Shown here one piece after another: positions 9,301-17,758 of a DNA stretch of 64,000 nucleotides (positions within the stretch are counted from its first letter, which is position 1; every line of letters starts with the position of its first letter). Made by a program: the position numbers and the translations under genes. The stretch is from Solitalea lacus (GTDB lineage: Bacteria > Bacteroidota > Bacteroidia > Sphingobacteriales > Sphingobacteriaceae): NCBI RefSeq assembly GCF_022014595.1, contig NZ_CP091740.1, positions 3,026,200 to 3,090,199 on the forward strand, read 5' to 3'. The notes beneath the pieces are model-generated. The model searched no databases. It had not been told where the DNA came from and saw nothing but the letters and a program-made list of their open reading frames with translations.

Positions 9301-12300
9301 TGTCAATCACCACCGGCGGAGTTAAAGTCACCCCGGTTGCAACACAACCACTGTTGGCAGCTACTGTAATATCCTGCGGACAGCTGGTAATGGTTGGCTG
9401 GGTTTGATCCGTTACCGTAACTACTTGGGTACAGGTTTGAATATTGCCTGCCGCATCTTTCACCGTCCAGGTTACCGTGGTGGAACCTGCGGGGAAAGTG
9501 GCCGGTGCATTATTGGTAATGGTAAAGTTGCCGGTACCGGTACAGTTGTCAATCACCACCGGCGGAGTTAAAGTTACCCCGGTTGCATCACAACCGCTAT
9601 TGGCAGCTACCGTAATGTCTTGAGGACAAGTGGTAATGGTCGGCTGGGTTTGATCTGTTACCGTAACTACTTGAGTACAGGTTTGAATATTACCTGCCGC
9701 ATCTTTCACCGTCCAGGTCACTGTAGTGGTGCCTGCCGGGAATGTGGCCGGAGCATTATTGGTAATGGTAAAGTTTCCGGTTCCGGTACAGTTGTCAGTC
9801 ACCACCGGCGGAGTTAAAGTCACCCCGGTTGCATCACAACCGCTGTTGGCAGCTACTGTAATATCCTGAGGACATGTGGTAATGGTTGGCTGGGTTTGAT
9901 CAGTTACCGTAACTACTTGGGTACAGGTTTGAATATTGCCTGCCACATCTTTCACCGTCCAGGTCACTGTAGTGGTGCCTGCTGGGAAAGTGGCCGGAGC
10001 ATTATTGGTAATGGTAAAGTTTCCTGCTCCGGTACAGTTGTCAGTCACCACTGGCGGAGTTAAAGTTACCCCGGTTGCATCACAACCACTGTTGGCCGCT
10101 ACCGTAATATCCTGCGGACAGGTGGTAATGGTTGGCTGGGTTTGATCCGTTACCGTAACTACTTGGGTACAGGTTTGAATATTGCCTGCCGCATCTTTCA
10201 CCGTCCAGGTTACCGTGGTGGCCCCTGCCGGGAAAGTGGCCGGTGCATTATTGGTAATGGTAAAGTTTCCGGTTCCGGTACAGTTGTCAATCACCACCGG
10301 CGGAGTTAAAGTTACCCCGGTTGCATCACAACCGCTGTTGGCAGCTACCGTAATGTCTTGAGGACAGGTGGTAATGGTTGGCTGGGTTTGATCCGTTACC
10401 GTAACTACTTGAGTACAGGTTTGAATATTACCTGCCGCATCTTTCACCGTCCAGGTCACTGTAGTGGTGCCTGCCGGGAAAGTGGCCGGTGCATTATTGG
10501 TAATGGTAAAGTTTCCTGCTCCGGTACAGTTGTCAGTCACCACCGGCGGCGTTAAAGTCACCCCGGTTGCATCACAACCACTGTTGGCAGCTACCGTAAT
10601 GTCTTGAGGACAGGTGGTAATGGTAGGCTGGGTTTGATCCGTTACCGTAACTACTTGAGTACAGGTTTGAATATTACCTGCCGCATCTTTCACCGTCCAG
10701 GTCACTGTAGTGGTGCCTGCCGGGAATGTGGCCGGAGCATTATTGGTAATGGTAAAGTTTCCGGTTCCGGTACAGTTGTCAGTCACCACCGGCGGAGTTA
10801 AAGTTACCCCGGTTGCATCACAACCACTGTTGGCAGCTACCGTAATGTCCTGCGGACAGGTGGTAATGGTCGGCTGGGTTTGATCCGTTACCGTAACTAC
10901 CTGGGTACAGGTTTGAATATTGCCTGCCTGGTCTTTCACCGTCCAGGTCACCGTGGTGGCCCCTGCCGGGAAAGTGGCCGGTGCATTATTGGTAATTCTT
11001 AAACCTGCTGTAGCAGTACAGTTGTCGCTTGCCACTGGCCCAGTCAGGCTTACCCCTACGGCTCCACAGCCACTATTAGCTGCTACCGTCATATCTTCAG
11101 GGCAGGAGATAATAACCGGCATGGTTTGATCCACAACAGTTACTATCTGGGAATTACATTTTTGTGTATTGCCTGCCGCATCGGTTACTGTCCAGGTTAC
11201 AACAGTGTTACCCTCAGGAAAGATCACCGGTGCATCATTTGTGATTATTAAGTCTGCCACTGCAGTACAGTTGTCACTAACTTCCGGTGCTGTTAAGATC
11301 ACCCCTGTTGCTCCGCATCCGTTGTTGGCAGGTACAGTTATGCTTGGTGGACAAGACGCAATCGTCGGCTTGGTAATATCTTTTACAATCACATTTTGAG
11401 TGGCCGTTTCCACATTGCCATTGCCATCATCGAAGGTCCAGGTAATTACATGCGTACCTTGGGTGGTATAAGTTAAAGGGTTTGCAGTTGTACCTGTTAC
11501 AGTACCCCTACAATTGTCGTTGACTACCGGTGCCGTAGCCGTAGCGGAACATTGGCCAGTTACATTAGCAAGAATTGGCTTAACTGGTTTGGTTATATCT
11601 TTTACAATCACATTTTGAGCGGCCGTTTCCACATTACCATGGCCGTCATCAAACCTCCAGGTAATCACATGTGTACCTTGGGTTATATAGGTCAATGGAT
11701 CTGAGGTAGTACCTATGATGGTACCTGAACAGATATCGGTGGTCGTTGGCACAGTAGCAGTTGCCGAGCATTCGCCTGTTACATCATCTAAGACAGGCTT
11801 AACAGGCAAGGTTTTGTCTTTTATAATTACATTTTGAGTGGCTGTTTGCACGTTACCATTGCCGTCATTAAATGTCCAAGTGATCTGGTATGTACCTTGA
11901 GCAGTATAAGTCAAAGGATCGGAAGTAGTACCCTGAATGACATTTCCACAGTTTTCACCAGCTACAGGAATAGGAACAGTAACCGAACATTCACCCGTTA
12001 TATCTGCAAGGACTGGTTTTATTGGTTCGGTAATGTCCTTAACGATCACCTTTTGAATGGCTGTTTCAACGTTACCATTTCCATCGTCAAATCTCCAGGT
12101 GATGGTATAGGTACCTTGAGCCGTATAAGTCAGGGCGCTGGTTGTTGTACCGGTCACTAGTCCCTTACAGTTATCAGTAGTTGTTGGCACTGAAACAGTT
12201 GCCGAACATTCACCAGTAACATCAGCCAAAACTGGAATTTCCGGTTTGGTTATATCCTTTACAATAACCCGCTGAGTGGCCGTTTCAACATTACCATTAC

Positions 12301-15300
12301 CATCATTAAAGGTCCAGGTAATCGTGTGCGTTCCTTGAGTTGTATACGACAACGGATCAGTAGTAGTGCCTATGACAACACTTAAGCAGTTGTCGGTGGT
12401 TGTAGGCACTGAAGCAGTAGCCGAACATTCACCAGTAACATCAGCCAATGTAGGTTGTACAGGCTTGGTCACATCTTTTACGATCACACGTTGAGTGGCC
12501 GTTTCCACATTACCGTTGCCATCATCAAAGCTCCAAGTAATCAAATGAGTGCCTTGGGTAGTATATGTCAATGCATCAGTGGTAGTACCCAGGATTACCC
12601 CACCACAGTTATCTGTGGTTGATGGCACTGTGGCGGTTGCAGAGCATTCGCCTGTTACATCACCAAGAACTGGTTTAACGGGTTTGATGTTGTCTTTTAT
12701 GATTACGTTTTGGGTTGCAGTTTCCACGTTGCCGTTGCCATCATCGAAGATCCAGGTAATTACATGCGTACCCTGAGTCGAATAAGTCAAGGGACTAGCA
12801 GTTGTACCAATTACCGTCCCCTTGCAATTGTCGTTAACCACAGGTGCCGTAACCGTAGCCGTACATTGACCTGTTACATCAGCAAGGGTAGGTTTATCTG
12901 GTTTGGTTATATCTTGTACAATAACATTTTGAGTGGCTGTCTCAATGTTGCCGTTGCCGTCATCAAAGGACCAGGTGATCACATGTATACCTTGGGTCGA
13001 ATAAGTCTTTGCGTCAGCAGTGGTACCGGTCACCAAGCCTTTGCAATTGTCAGTGGTTGTTGGCGTCATAGCGGTTGCAGAACATTGACCTATTACGTCA
13101 GCTAAAACTGGTTTAACCGGTTTGGTTTGATCCGTTACAGTAACTATTTGAGCACAGGTGGTTGTATTGCCTGCTGCATCCTTAACCGTCCAGGTCACTG
13201 TGGTTGGGCCTGCCGGGAAGGTTGCAGGTGCATTATTAGTAATTGTAAATCCTCCTGCTACGCTACAATTGTCAATTACTACCGGAGGAGTAAGAGATAC
13301 GCCGGTTGCTCCACAGCCGCTGTTGGCAGCTACCGTAATGTTTGCCGGGCAGGTAGTAATCGTTGGTATAGTTTGATCGGTTACCGTAACTACTTGAGAA
13401 CAGGTTGTTGTATTGCCTGCAGCATCCTTAACCGTCCAGGTCACTGTGGTTGGGCCAGCCGGGAAGGTTGCAGGTGCATTATTAGTAATTGTAAACCCTC
13501 CTGCCACGCTACAGTTGTCAACTACTACCGGAGGAGTAAGAGATACGCCGGTTGCTCCACAGCCACTGTTGGCAGCTACTGTAATGTCTGACGGGCAGGT
13601 AGTAATAGTTGGCATTGTTTGATCCGTTACCGTTACCACCTGGGTACAAGTTGCTGTATTGCCTGCCAAATCCTTCACTGTCCAGGTAACTGTGGTGCTA
13701 CCTGCCGGGAAGGTCGTCGGTGCATTATTAGTAATTGTTAAACTCACTGTCCCGGTACAGTTATCGCTCACTACCGGTGGATTCAGGGTAACACCGGTTG
13801 CTCCACAGCCACTGTTGGCCGCTACCGTGATGTCCGAAGGACATGTAGTAATAGTCGGGATGGATTGATCAGCTACCGTTATTATTTGGGTACAGGTTTG
13901 AGTATTGCCAGCCAAGTCCCTTACTGTCCAGGTCACTGTGGTTGGACCTGTCGGAAAGGTCGTCGGAGCATCATTTGTGATTGTTAAGCTAGCAGTCCCA
14001 GTACAATTATCGCTCACCACCGGCGGAGTCAGGGATACCCCGGTTGCACTGCATCCGCTGTTGGCCGCTACCGTTTTATCAGCTGGACAGGTGGTAATTG
14101 TAGGCTTAGTTTGATCCGTTACCGTAACTACTTGAGTACAGGTTTGAGTATTGCCTGCCACGTCCCTTACTGTCCAGGTCACTGTGGTTGGGCCTGCAGG
14201 GAAGGTTGCCGGTGCATTGTTAGTGATTGTTAAACCTGCTACCGGAGTACAGTTGTCGCTCACTACTGGTGGAGTCAGGGTCACTCCGGTTGCTCCGCAA
14301 GCGCTGTTGGCTGCTATCGTTATGTCCGACGGACAAGTAATCGACGGCTTGCTTTGATCCGTGACTGTTACCACAGCCACACAGGTTGAAGTATTTCCTT
14401 TGGCATCTGTTACTGTCAAGGTTACATTGTTAGGACCTATGTTAGAACAATCGAAGCTGGTTTTGCTGGCTGATAAATTTACCGAACCGCAAACATCATT
14501 TGACCCATTATCAATATCAGCTGCAGTTATGGTTGCAGAACCTGCTGAATTCAAGGGAATTGTAATGTTTTTGCAGATTGCCGTAGGGGGTATATTGTCT
14601 ATTACAGTTACCACTGCTACACAGCTTGATGAATTACCTTTGGCATCCGTTACTGTCAGGGTTACGTTGTTAGCACCTAAGTTCGCACAAGTAAAGCTGG
14701 TCGGACTGGCTGAAAGACTTACTGAACCGCAAGCATCATTCGATCCATTATCAATAGAGGCGGCTGTAATGGTTGCAGAACCTGCTGCATTCAATTGTAT
14801 AGTTATATTTTTACAGATCGCAGTTGGTGGTACATTATCAGGCACTGAATTTATCGTAATTACCTGCGATGATTTTGAACAGTTATTGGCATCAATTACC
14901 GCTACAGTATATGTACCTGCGGATAATGAATTAAAAACACCACTAGATTGTAAAGCGCCTCCATTTAATCTATATTGATATGGGGGAGTTCCTCCACTTG
15001 CCGTAACATTGATCGAACCTAAAGTATTACACGTTTGATCAATATGAGTTTCAGTTAAATTAAGCTCAAACGATGTTCCTGCAGTAGATGGAATTTCTAT
15101 AAACACGTCAAATGCTGTTCCCAATCCATTGCCACAAGTGCCTCTTTGATTTATCTGAACTCGTAGCCTTCCTGTAAAATTTGCCACATATTCAATGTAA
15201 ACATCATCAGACGAGGTGGAGAGCGGATTTTTTGTAGGATCATTAGTTATTGTAAAACCCTTTTTTGACTTATCCGCTTCATCAAACAAGTCAATTACTA

Positions 15301-15655
15301 ACGGTTTTTTTGTATTACTTGTATAAATTCTATAGGTAAAGCCGGGGTAAACATTAACAATTGCATACTGTGTATTTCCAGAATTAATGCTGCTATTATC
15401 CAAGCGCGTTGCAGGCCCTCCTACGCAAAGAGACTGATCAACACCAATACGCAAGGCTCCGTTATCATAAGGACATTGCGCGTATACAGAAGTTAATTCA
15501 CACAGATTAAACAGCAGAATCAATACGGATAGCTTCTTAAACCTGTTAAGCCCGTTGAGAACGAATTCTCTTTTAAACTTAATCAGCCGAAGTGATTTAA
15601 TAAGGTTAGATTGACTGGATAGAAACATTAACATAAGCAGAATTTTTTTATTCAT
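6305..15655 (-). CDS. Giant HYR-repeat adhesin with type IX (gliding-motility type) C-terminal sorting domain
   Basis: The gene encodes 3116 residues. An unusually long N-terminus leads to a signal peptide ending SVYAQ, then a unique domain, a SprB-type repeat (GSINVTASGGTPPYQYRLNG) and two HYR modules like those of the partial adhesin at 1-2459. Then come a block of five HYR units (ITVAANSGCGATGV type), eight 73-residue units (KPVLADVTGECSAT type), two divergent HYR units, 13 near-identical 82-residue HYR units, one more 73-residue unit and a diverged HYR. The end carries a cadherin/Big_9-like segment (YTPANGYYGKDVFYYTVCD), a DUF11 domain (NSGHVNAHDVVVLDP) and the sorting domain (IPNVFTPNGDAFNETF, SRWGNEVYKS, WDGSQLHDGTYFYVL). 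It is exported across the outer membrane by type IX secretion and probably mediates adhesion or gliding. The downstream PorP/SprF gene fits as its partner. The antisense strand carries many long shadow reading frames caused by the repeats. Confidence 0.95.
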   Translation of the reverse strand: MNKKILLMLMFLSSQSNLIKSLRLIKFKREFVLNGLNRFKKLSVLILLFNLCELTSVYAQCPYDNGALRIGVDQSLCVGGPATRLDNSSINSGNTQYAIVNVYPGFTYRIYTSNTKKPLVIDLFDEADKSKKGFTITNDPTKNPLSTSSDDVYIEYVANFTGRLRVQINQRGTCGNGLGTAFDVFIEIPSTAGTSFELNLTETHIDQTCNTLGSINVTASGGTPPYQYRLNGGALQSSGVFNSLSAGTYTVAVIDANNCSKSSQVITINSVPDNVPPTAICKNITIQLNAAGSATITAASIDNGSNDACGSVSLSASPTSFTCANLGANNVTLTVTDAKGNSSSCVAVVTVIDNIPPTAICKNITIPLNSAGSATITAADIDNGSNDVCGSVNLSASKTSFDCSNIGPNNVTLTVTDAKGNTSTCVAVVTVTDQSKPSITCPSDITIAANSACGATGVTLTPPVVSDNCTPVAGLTITNNAPATFPAGPTTVTWTVRDVAGNTQTCTQVVTVTDQTKPTITTCPADKTVAANSGCSATGVSLTPPVVSDNCTGTASLTITNDAPTTFPTGPTTVTWTVRDLAGNTQTCTQIITVADQSIPTITTCPSDITVAANSGCGATGVTLNPPVVSDNCTGTVSLTITNNAPTTFPAGSTTVTWTVKDLAGNTATCTQVVTVTDQTMPTITTCPSDITVAANSGCGATGVSLTPPVVVDNCSVAGGFTITNNAPATFPAGPTTVTWTVKDAAGNTTTCSQVVTVTDQTIPTITTCPANITVAANSGCGATGVSLTPPVVIDNCSVAGGFTITNNAPATFPAGPTTVTWTVKDAAGNTTTCAQIVTVTDQTKPVKPVLADVIGQCSATAMTPTTTDNCKGLVTGTTADAKTYSTQGIHVITWSFDDGNGNIETATQNVIVQDITKPDKPTLADVTGQCTATVTAPVVNDNCKGTVIGTTASPLTYSTQGTHVITWIFDDGNGNVETATQNVIIKDNIKPVKPVLGDVTGECSATATVPSTTDNCGGVILGTTTDALTYTTQGTHLITWSFDDGNGNVETATQRVIVKDVTKPVQPTLADVTGECSATASVPTTTDNCLSVVIGTTTDPLSYTTQGTHTITWTFNDGNGNVETATQRVIVKDITKPEIPVLADVTGECSATVSVPTTTDNCKGLVTGTTTSALTYTAQGTYTITWRFDDGNGNVETAIQKVIVKDITEPIKPVLADITGECSVTVPIPVAGENCGNVIQGTTSDPLTYTAQGTYQITWTFNDGNGNVQTATQNVIIKDKTLPVKPVLDDVTGECSATATVPTTTDICSGTIIGTTSDPLTYITQGTHVITWRFDDGHGNVETAAQNVIVKDITKPVKPILANVTGQCSATATAPVVNDNCRGTVTGTTANPLTYTTQGTHVITWTFDDGNGNVETATQNVIVKDITKPTIASCPPSITVPANNGCGATGVILTAPEVSDNCTAVADLIITNDAPVIFPEGNTVVTWTVTDAAGNTQKCNSQIVTVVDQTMPVIISCPEDMTVAANSGCGAVGVSLTGPVASDNCTATAGLRITNNAPATFPAGATTVTWTVKDQAGNIQTCTQVVTVTDQTQPTITTCPQDITVAANSGCDATGVTLTPPVVTDNCTGTGNFTITNNAPATFPAGTTTVTWTVKDAAGNIQTCTQVVTVTDQTQPTITTCPQDITVAANSGCDATGVTLTPPVVTDNCTGAGNFTITNNAPATFPAGTTTVTWTVKDAAGNIQTCTQVVTVTDQTQPTITTCPQDITVAANSGCDATGVTLTPPVVIDNCTGTGNFTITNNAPATFPAGATTVTWTVKDAAGNIQTCTQVVTVTDQTQPTITTCPQDITVAANSGCDATGVTLTPPVVTDNCTGAGNFTITNNAPATFPAGTTTVTWTVKDVAGNIQTCTQVVTVTDQTQPTITTCPQDITVAANSGCDATGVTLTPPVVTDNCTGTGNFTITNNAPATFPAGTTTVTWTVKDAAGNIQTCTQVVTVTDQTQPTITTCPQDITVAANSGCDATGVTLTPPVVIDNCTGTGNFTITNNAPATFPAGSTTVTWTVKDAAGNIQTCTQVVTVTDQTQPTITSCPQDITVAANSGCVATGVTLTPPVVIDNCTGTGNFTITNNAPATFPAGTTTVTWTVKDAAGNIQTCTQVVTVTDQTQPTITTCPQDITVAANSGCDATGVTLTPPVVIDNCTGTGNFTITNNAPATFPAGTTTVTWTVKDAAGNIQTCTQVVTVTDQTQPTITSCPQDITVAANSGCDATGVTLTPPVVTDNCTGTGNFTITNNAPATFPAGTTTVTWTVKDAAGNIQTCTQLVTVTDQTQPTITTCPQDITVAANSGCDATGVTLTPPVVTDNCTGTGNFTITNNAPATFPAGTTTVTWTVKDAAGNIQTCTQIVTVTDQTQPTITTCPQDITVAANSGCDATGVTLTPPVVTDNCTGAGNFTITYNAPATFPAGTTTVIWTVKDAAGNIQTCTQVVTVTDQTQPTITTCPQDITVAANSGCDATGVTLTPPVVTDNCTGTGNFTITNNAPVTFPAGTTTVTWTVKDAAGNMQTCTQLVTVTDQTQPTITSCPQDITVAANSGCDATGVTLTPPVVTDNCTGTGNFTITNNAPATFPAGTTTVIWTVKDVAGNIQTCTQIVTVTDQTKPVKPVVLADVIGECSATVSVPSTTDNCSGTIMGTTTNPLTYTVQGSYVITWSFDDGHGNVETAIQNVIVKDVTAPQITAPADIVSQGLNTGSSINLGTPVTSDNCGVASVTNDAPAFFTEGVTKVTWTVTDVNGLKSTAVQNVTIGNVGPIAPDVDLSTLMNHPVSADALEGATNPDNVPSRGKAAGLTLSNVSQPSHGTVSVGSDNIIKYTPANGYYGKDVFYYTVCDNGKPALCATGKITVDVLDDNVDLVIKKTTLPNSVNLNEEFEYSIEVSNSGHVNAHDVVVLDPLSDALVYVSSSANSGQAVYDPNTHKITWNLVSLNVNESAILTLKVKGVKGGNVLNRAEVVGPQPELDPSSNIAEVIKTVLGFKIPNVFTPNGDAFNETFVIEGIEDLKTELVVMSRWGNEVYKSQNYKNDWDGSQLHDGTYFYVLTVTASDNRSVKYTGYVTILR
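7682..10879 (-). repeat. Array of 13 near-identical 246-bp HYR repeats
   Basis: The array is 3198 bp, exactly 13 x 246 bp (82 codons each). Each unit begins TQPTIT(T/S)CPQDITVAANS and ends CTQVVTVTDQ. Only a few substitutions separate units (T/I before DNC, T/A in CTG(T/A)GN, V/I/L in Q(V/I/L)VTV). No unit has an indel. The similarity at DNA level implies recent expansion or ongoing homogenisation by recombination. Confidence 0.95.
11375..13126 (-). repeat. Array of eight 219-bp HYR-variant repeats
   Basis: The array is 1752 bp, exactly 8 x 219 bp (73 codons). Each unit has the pattern KPVLADVTGECSAT, TTDNC, GTT, LTYTTQGTH, ITWSFDDGNGNVETATQ and VIVKD. Units differ more from one another than those of the 13-copy array, so this block is older. 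A ninth unit of the same class sits alone on the other side of the 13-copy array (around 7470-7680). Confidence 0.92.
13127..14353 (-). repeat. Block of five HYR repeats (four of 246 bp, one of 243 bp)
   Basis: The five consecutive units share ITVAANSGCGATGV, PPVVSDNC, APATFPAGPTTVTWTV and CTQVVTVTDQ. They belong to the same class as the 13-copy array but are more diverged from each other. The first unit lacks one codon. They are followed without gap by the 219-bp units. Confidence 0.88.
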
Positions 15656-15924
15656 TATTAGTGTTAAAACCTAACTCACTCATCAACTTATAACTGTCTG
15701 ACAAGCGTTATTTTAGGCAATAGGATTTCCAGCAAGGCCATTTCAGGTCCTCAGACATAGAAAAACAATCAATAAATTTTTAATTGGATTTTAGAGAGAG
15801 AGAGATTTAGATGATTGGTAAGCTGTTCTTTTTAAATAGTTTTAGTTTTATTAAACAGTGTATATTGTATATTTTATAATACGATTATTTCAAATTAGAC
15901 ACTCAATCACTTGAATAACAACGC

Positions 15925-16674
15925 TTAGAACGGATAGCTTCTTCCTTTTTGCAGTTTAAATTGCTTTTGATTATTACAAATGCAAGGTATGTGCCAATTT
16001 TGGATTTGAGGAAATAAATCCCCTTCTATCCAAGCAATTAGAAGATTTGAAGCAAACCGCTCCCGAATTCTATTTTTTAAAGCACTCGTACTGTTTACTA
16101 AAACAGGCTCTTCACTGTCACTTTCCATGATAGCATTATTGTTAACCTTTCGTGGCCGAACCGAAATAATTACATCGTCAGCCGTTGAAACATTATTACT
16201 TAAAGTAGGATCTGTTGTTTGAGCAGTGATCACTGCTGTATTTGATGCAATACCAATTTTATTTGCTCTTACTTTAATAAGGATGATTTGAAAATCTCCT
16301 GCTTTCAATTGATCTAAATTATATGACAGCTGTCGAGTTATTGGATCGTACACCACTGAAGAAACCGAAGATGAATAGTATTCGAAATTGATTGGTAGTA
16401 CATCCTTTACTCTGATCAATTTAGCCGTTGAAGGCCCTACATTTTCTAACCTTATTTGATAAGTAAAAATTTCTCCTTCTTTAACTGTAATTCTATCAAC
16501 AGAATTAGTAATGCTTAAGTCTGCATTATTAATACCTGTTAATTTGATTTCTTTGGCGAAAGCAAATGAGGCCAGAAAGAGTATACTAATAAAGAAAATA
16601 AAGAAGCTGATAATCCAGCGTTGGCGTTGATAATAGATACTCCTCAATGAGGAGCGATGAGAGCGATCGTTCAT
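15925..16674 (-). CDS. Small DUF11-domain exported or membrane-anchored protein
   Basis: The protein is 249 residues. A basic N-terminus and a hydrophobic segment (about 20-40, ending FAFAKE) indicate a signal peptide or anchor. A single DUF11 domain follows (about 50-165: ADLSITNSVD, FTYQIRLENVGPSTA, VKDVLPINFEY, SNTAVITA, DPTLSNN). DUF11 is also present near the C-terminus of the giant adhesin encoded 269 bp downstream on the same strand. The last about 80 residues match nothing I recognise and contain two cysteines (PCIC) but no type IX sorting domain. It may be a truncated or re-ended adhesin fragment, or a small accessory surface protein. Confidence 0.75.
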   Translation of the reverse strand: MNDRSHRSSLRSIYYQRQRWIISFFIFFISILFLASFAFAKEIKLTGINNADLSITNSVDRITVKEGEIFTYQIRLENVGPSTAKLIRVKDVLPINFEYYSSSVSSVVYDPITRQLSYNLDQLKAGDFQIILIKVRANKIGIASNTAVITAQTTDPTLSNNVSTADDVIISVRPRKVNNNAIMESDSEEPVLVNSTSALKNRIRERFASNLLIAWIEGDLFPQIQNWHIPCICNNQKQFKLQKGRSYPF

Positions 16675-16742
16675 AAATAGTAGGATTAATTAGATGGACA
16701 AATTGTATAGATTTTACATACTTTATTTTTACTTATTTAAAC

Positions 16743-16803
16743 ATGGCTTTGCAATCATATGAATCGACCCAGAACTACATCAACTCATATGATCACAAGC
16801 CAT
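16743..16803. repeat. Imperfect 19-20 bp inverted repeat with TCATATGA cores
   Basis: The left arm 16743-16762 (starts ATGGCTT, ends ATCATATGA) pairs with the right arm 16785-16803, separated by 22 bp. Each arm contains the palindrome TCATATGA (16755-16762, 16785-16792), 30 bp apart. It lies in the 490-bp spacer between the divergent DUF11 and thioesterase genes. It could be a two-site operator, a hairpin or the trace of a small mobile element. The rest of this spacer (to 17164) shows no convincing gene. Confidence 0.5.
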
Positions 16804-17094
16804 ATTGCTGATTTTTAGACAGAAAGACGGTTACTTTCAGATCAGTATTTGTCAAACCTTATGCCATAACAATGCATTCCTACAAGGTTCACATAGCACT
16901 AAAAAGCTACAAAACCGCTTTGGCCGGCATAAACAATTAATTAATTATCAATTCATTAATCGAACAAACATTTACTTTTCTAAAGTATAAGCTGATTTTT
17001 TGCACTATCAATAAAAATGCTGTATTGAAATCAATACATTTTTGTTTTAGAATGATTTTTATTTAGGCTGACAGACCAAGTAGAACAGAATAAG

Positions 17095-17102
17095 TATCTT
17101 TG
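17095..17102 (+). promoter_or_regulatory. Bacteroidota -7 box TATCTTTG before the thioesterase gene
   Basis: TATCTTTG fits the TAnnTTTG -7 consensus of Bacteroidota primary sigma factors and lies 62 bp before the start codon at 17165. No good -33 TTTG is seen at the expected spacing. Confidence 0.45.
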
Positions 17103-17164
17103 AGCCCTGAATCTTAACCTTTTAATGATGAGTGCATAAATAGCTGCACCAAAACCTAAAACTG

Positions 17165-17683
17165 ATGAAAGCAAAACCAGCAAAAGAGTCGTTAACTATA
17201 ATGAATGAATTGGTGTTACCCAATGACACTAATCCCCTAAATAATTTAATGGGAGGTCGTTTACTCCACATGATGGACATTGCAGCAGGAATTGCCGCAC
17301 AAAAACATTCAAATCGTGTAGTTGTTACAGCCTCAGTAGATAATGTTTCCTTTAAAAACCCAATTGGTTTAGGAGATGTAGTTACAATAAATGCGCAGGT
17401 AACTCGTGCGTTTAGCACCTCAATGGAAGTAAGAATGGACGTTTGGGGAGAAAACATTCCGAATGGCACACGCTTTAAGAGTAATGAAGCCTACTATACT
17501 TTTGTAGCAGTAGATCAGACAGGGCGCCCAATTCCTGTTCCTGAAGTTATTGCCGAAACTGAGGACGAGAAAAAATTTTATGACGGGGCTTTACGCCGCA
17601 GACAGCTACGCTTGATTTTAGCCGGCAAAATGAAACCCGATGAAGCTACTGAGCTTAAAGCATTATTTCTTTCAGAAGAATAA
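17165..17683 (+). CDS. Acyl-CoA thioesterase (hotdog fold, YciA/BACH-like)
   Basis: The 172-residue protein has the single-hotdog acyl-CoA hydrolase signature. NPLNNLMGGRLLHMMDIAAG carries the helix with the catalytic acidic residue, followed by VVVTASVDNVSFKNPIGLGD and the NEAYYTFVAVDQTGRP strand pair. It would hydrolyse acyl-CoA thioesters in the cytoplasm to free acid and CoA. The exact chain-length preference cannot be read from the sequence. It is convergent with the EVE-domain gene, with a shared hairpin terminator between them. Confidence 0.9.
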   Translation: MKAKPAKESLTIMNELVLPNDTNPLNNLMGGRLLHMMDIAAGIAAQKHSNRVVVTASVDNVSFKNPIGLGDVVTINAQVTRAFSTSMEVRMDVWGENIPNGTRFKSNEAYYTFVAVDQTGRPIPVPEVIAETEDEKKFYDGALRRRQLRLILAGKMKPDEATELKALFLSEE

Positions 17684-17705
17684 TTCTCAAACTATAAAAG
17701 AATGA

Positions 17706-17730
17706 GCCTGGAGAATAAGACATTCCAGGC
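17706..17730. terminator. Hairpin terminator between convergent thioesterase and EVE genes
   Basis: GCCTGGA (17706-17712) pairs with TCCAGGC (17724-17730), followed by CCATTTTAATTT on the plus strand. It sits between the two stops at 17683 and 17759. Confidence 0.65.
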
Positions 17731-17758
17731 CCATTTTAATTTCGAATATTACCTCAAC

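Noticed and set aside
7898-14978. Many long plus-strand reading frames (for example 13127-13591, 14361-14978) inside the giant adhesin
   Set aside because: They repeat every 246 bp because they are antisense shadows of the HYR repeats. They have no upstream signals, and the minus-strand product is coherent along its whole length.
6305-15655. CRISPR array, suggested by the regular repeats
   Set aside because: Units are 219 or 246 bp, in frame and translated without spacers, so they are protein repeats.
16805-16990. 61-residue plus-strand frame in the thioesterase upstream spacer
   Set aside because: No domain, no start signal and biased composition. Probably chance.
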